Source of the DNA: Flavobacterium sp. JAD_PAG50586_2
Lineage (GTDB): Bacteria > Bacteroidota > Bacteroidia > Flavobacteriales > Flavobacteriaceae
Direction: 5' to 3'
Assembly (NCBI GenBank): GCA_023213215.1
Contig: CP096136.1
Location: 682,001-746,000 of the forward strand
DNA length: 64,000 nt
Positions within the stretch are counted from its first letter, which is position 1; the number at the start of each line of letters is the position of its first letter. Shown here in pieces: positions 63,181-64,000 of this stretch. Made by a program: the position numbers and the translations under genes. The notes below the pieces were generated by a model. It made no database searches. It saw only the letters and a program-made list of their open reading frames with translations, and was not told the DNA's origin.

Positions 63181-64000
63181 ATGAAAAAAACGCTTTTTTT
63201 TTCAGCGGCATTTGCTATGCTTATTTTTGCCGGTTGTAAACACGCTTCTTATAACGGAGAAGCCGCTTGTACAGATTCTACTGCGGTAGAAACTTCAGAT
63301 GCTATGAATAACGAGATGGCAAATGCCAATCCTGAGAACACAGAAACCTACGCCGAATTCATCGAAAATCCTTTCGAATCTCCAAAAACCGCACCTTTAT
63401 CGACATTCTCTATTGACGTAGACAATGCTTCCTACACCAATATCAGGCGTTTCATCAATAATGGACAGGCAGTTCCAAAAGATGCTGTTCGTATCGAGGA
63501 AATGTTGAATTTCTTCAAATACAAATATCCACAGCCTCAGGATTCGCATCCGTTTTCCATTAATACGGAATACAGCGAAAGCCCTTGGAATCCAAAACAC
63601 AAACTTTTGAAAATAGGCTTGCAGGGCAAAGACATTGCGATGGACAATTTACCTGCATCCAATTTAGTTTTTCTTGTTGATGTTTCCGGTTCTATGAGCG
63701 ATGCCAACAAATTGCCATTGCTTAAGGAATCGATGAAAGTTTTGGTCAAGGAACTTCGCGCCAAAGACAAAGTATCGATTGTGGTATATGCAGGAGCTGC
63801 AGGAGTTGTTTTGGAACCAACTTCAGGTGATGATAAAGAAAAATCCTGGACGCTTTTGACGATTTAAGTGCCGGCGGAAGTACAGCTGGCGGCGAAGGCA
63901 TTGAACTGGCTTACAAACTGGCCCAACAAAACTTCATCAAGGAAGGAAATAATCGAATCGTTTTAGCTACCGATGGTGATTTTAATGTGGGCGCTTCCTC
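63181..64000 (+). pseudogene. von Willebrand factor A lipoprotein (YfbK-like), frameshifted and cut by the window end
   Basis: The visible part has a lipoprotein signal (SAAFAMLIFAGC) and the segment FSIDVDNASYTNIRRFIN, which is typical of YfbK-like proteins. The VWA domain has the MIDAS motif DVSGSMSDA, then LLKESMKVLVKEL and DKVSIVVYAG. A break in an A5 run (63839-63843) hides the next part. One A restores [19 protein letters not shown] and the third MIDAS strand [12 protein letters not shown], which run off the window end. VWA domains bind partner proteins with a metal ion. The partner is unknown. Confidence 0.84.

Overview
The window is chromosomal DNA from a Bacteroidetes bacterium, almost certainly Flavobacteriaceae and most like Flavobacterium. 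The evidence is the low G+C, the -7 promoter boxes of the form TAnnTTTG, the lack of Shine-Dalgarno sequences, several TonB-dependent receptors with carboxypeptidase-regulatory-like N-termini, a DUF4249 lipoprotein, a FecI/FecR/receptor cassette, a type IX secretion (T9SS) type B C-terminal domain, a eukaryote-type NADP isocitrate dehydrogenase and a 950-residue CarB.

Layout. 1-10 kb: housekeeping and small metabolism (csaA, glgA-glgC, a lipoprotein cytochrome c, a cyclophilin-FKBP fusion, trmD, an oxidoreductase, rplS, icd). 10-15 kb: a membrane-anchored AraC regulator, a TonB receptor with its DUF4249 partner, thiN. 15-25 kb: rlmF, a 21-bp minisatellite, nudK, uvrB, small unknown genes, an esterase, yehS, a 41-bp tandem repeat of TGTGACA half-sites, folD, ffh. 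24.8-30.8 kb: a cell-surface signalling cassette (ECF sigma, FecR, STN-type receptor) divergent from lipoproteins with a shared domain. 30.8-46 kb: argS, a 1536-residue secreted repeat protein, a beta-barrel receptor, a FabH-like gene, an S9 peptidase, an orphan ABC ATPase, a repeat protein with a C1q-like end. 46-56.6 kb: a TetR-like/AarF fusion, OmpA lipoprotein, lipocalin-like lipoprotein, htpG, DUF2721, a LytS/LytTR pair divergent from a beta-barrel receptor. 56.6-64 kb: carB, rpmH, a TPR-like membrane protein, a lytic transglycosylase, small genes and a truncated VWA protein.

The dominant anomaly is technical. Fourteen genes carry 16 apparent single-base deletions, and 13 of these lie in A/T runs of 5 or more. 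Adding one base each time restores a complete protein of family length, even in folD and the receptors. This fits homopolymer under-calling in the sequence far better than gene decay. I mark these genes as pseudogenes because the frame is broken as given, but they should be read as probably intact.

No phage, insertion sequence, CRISPR array, tRNA or rRNA was seen. The most interesting non-coding signals are the 41-bp repeat with strictly phased TGTGACA half-sites, a three-copy family of intergenic elements with conserved flanks and different but self-complementary central stems, an 18-bp hairpin in the rlmF leader, the 21-bp minisatellite, and a possible L19 autoregulatory leader. No clearly new multi-gene system is evident.
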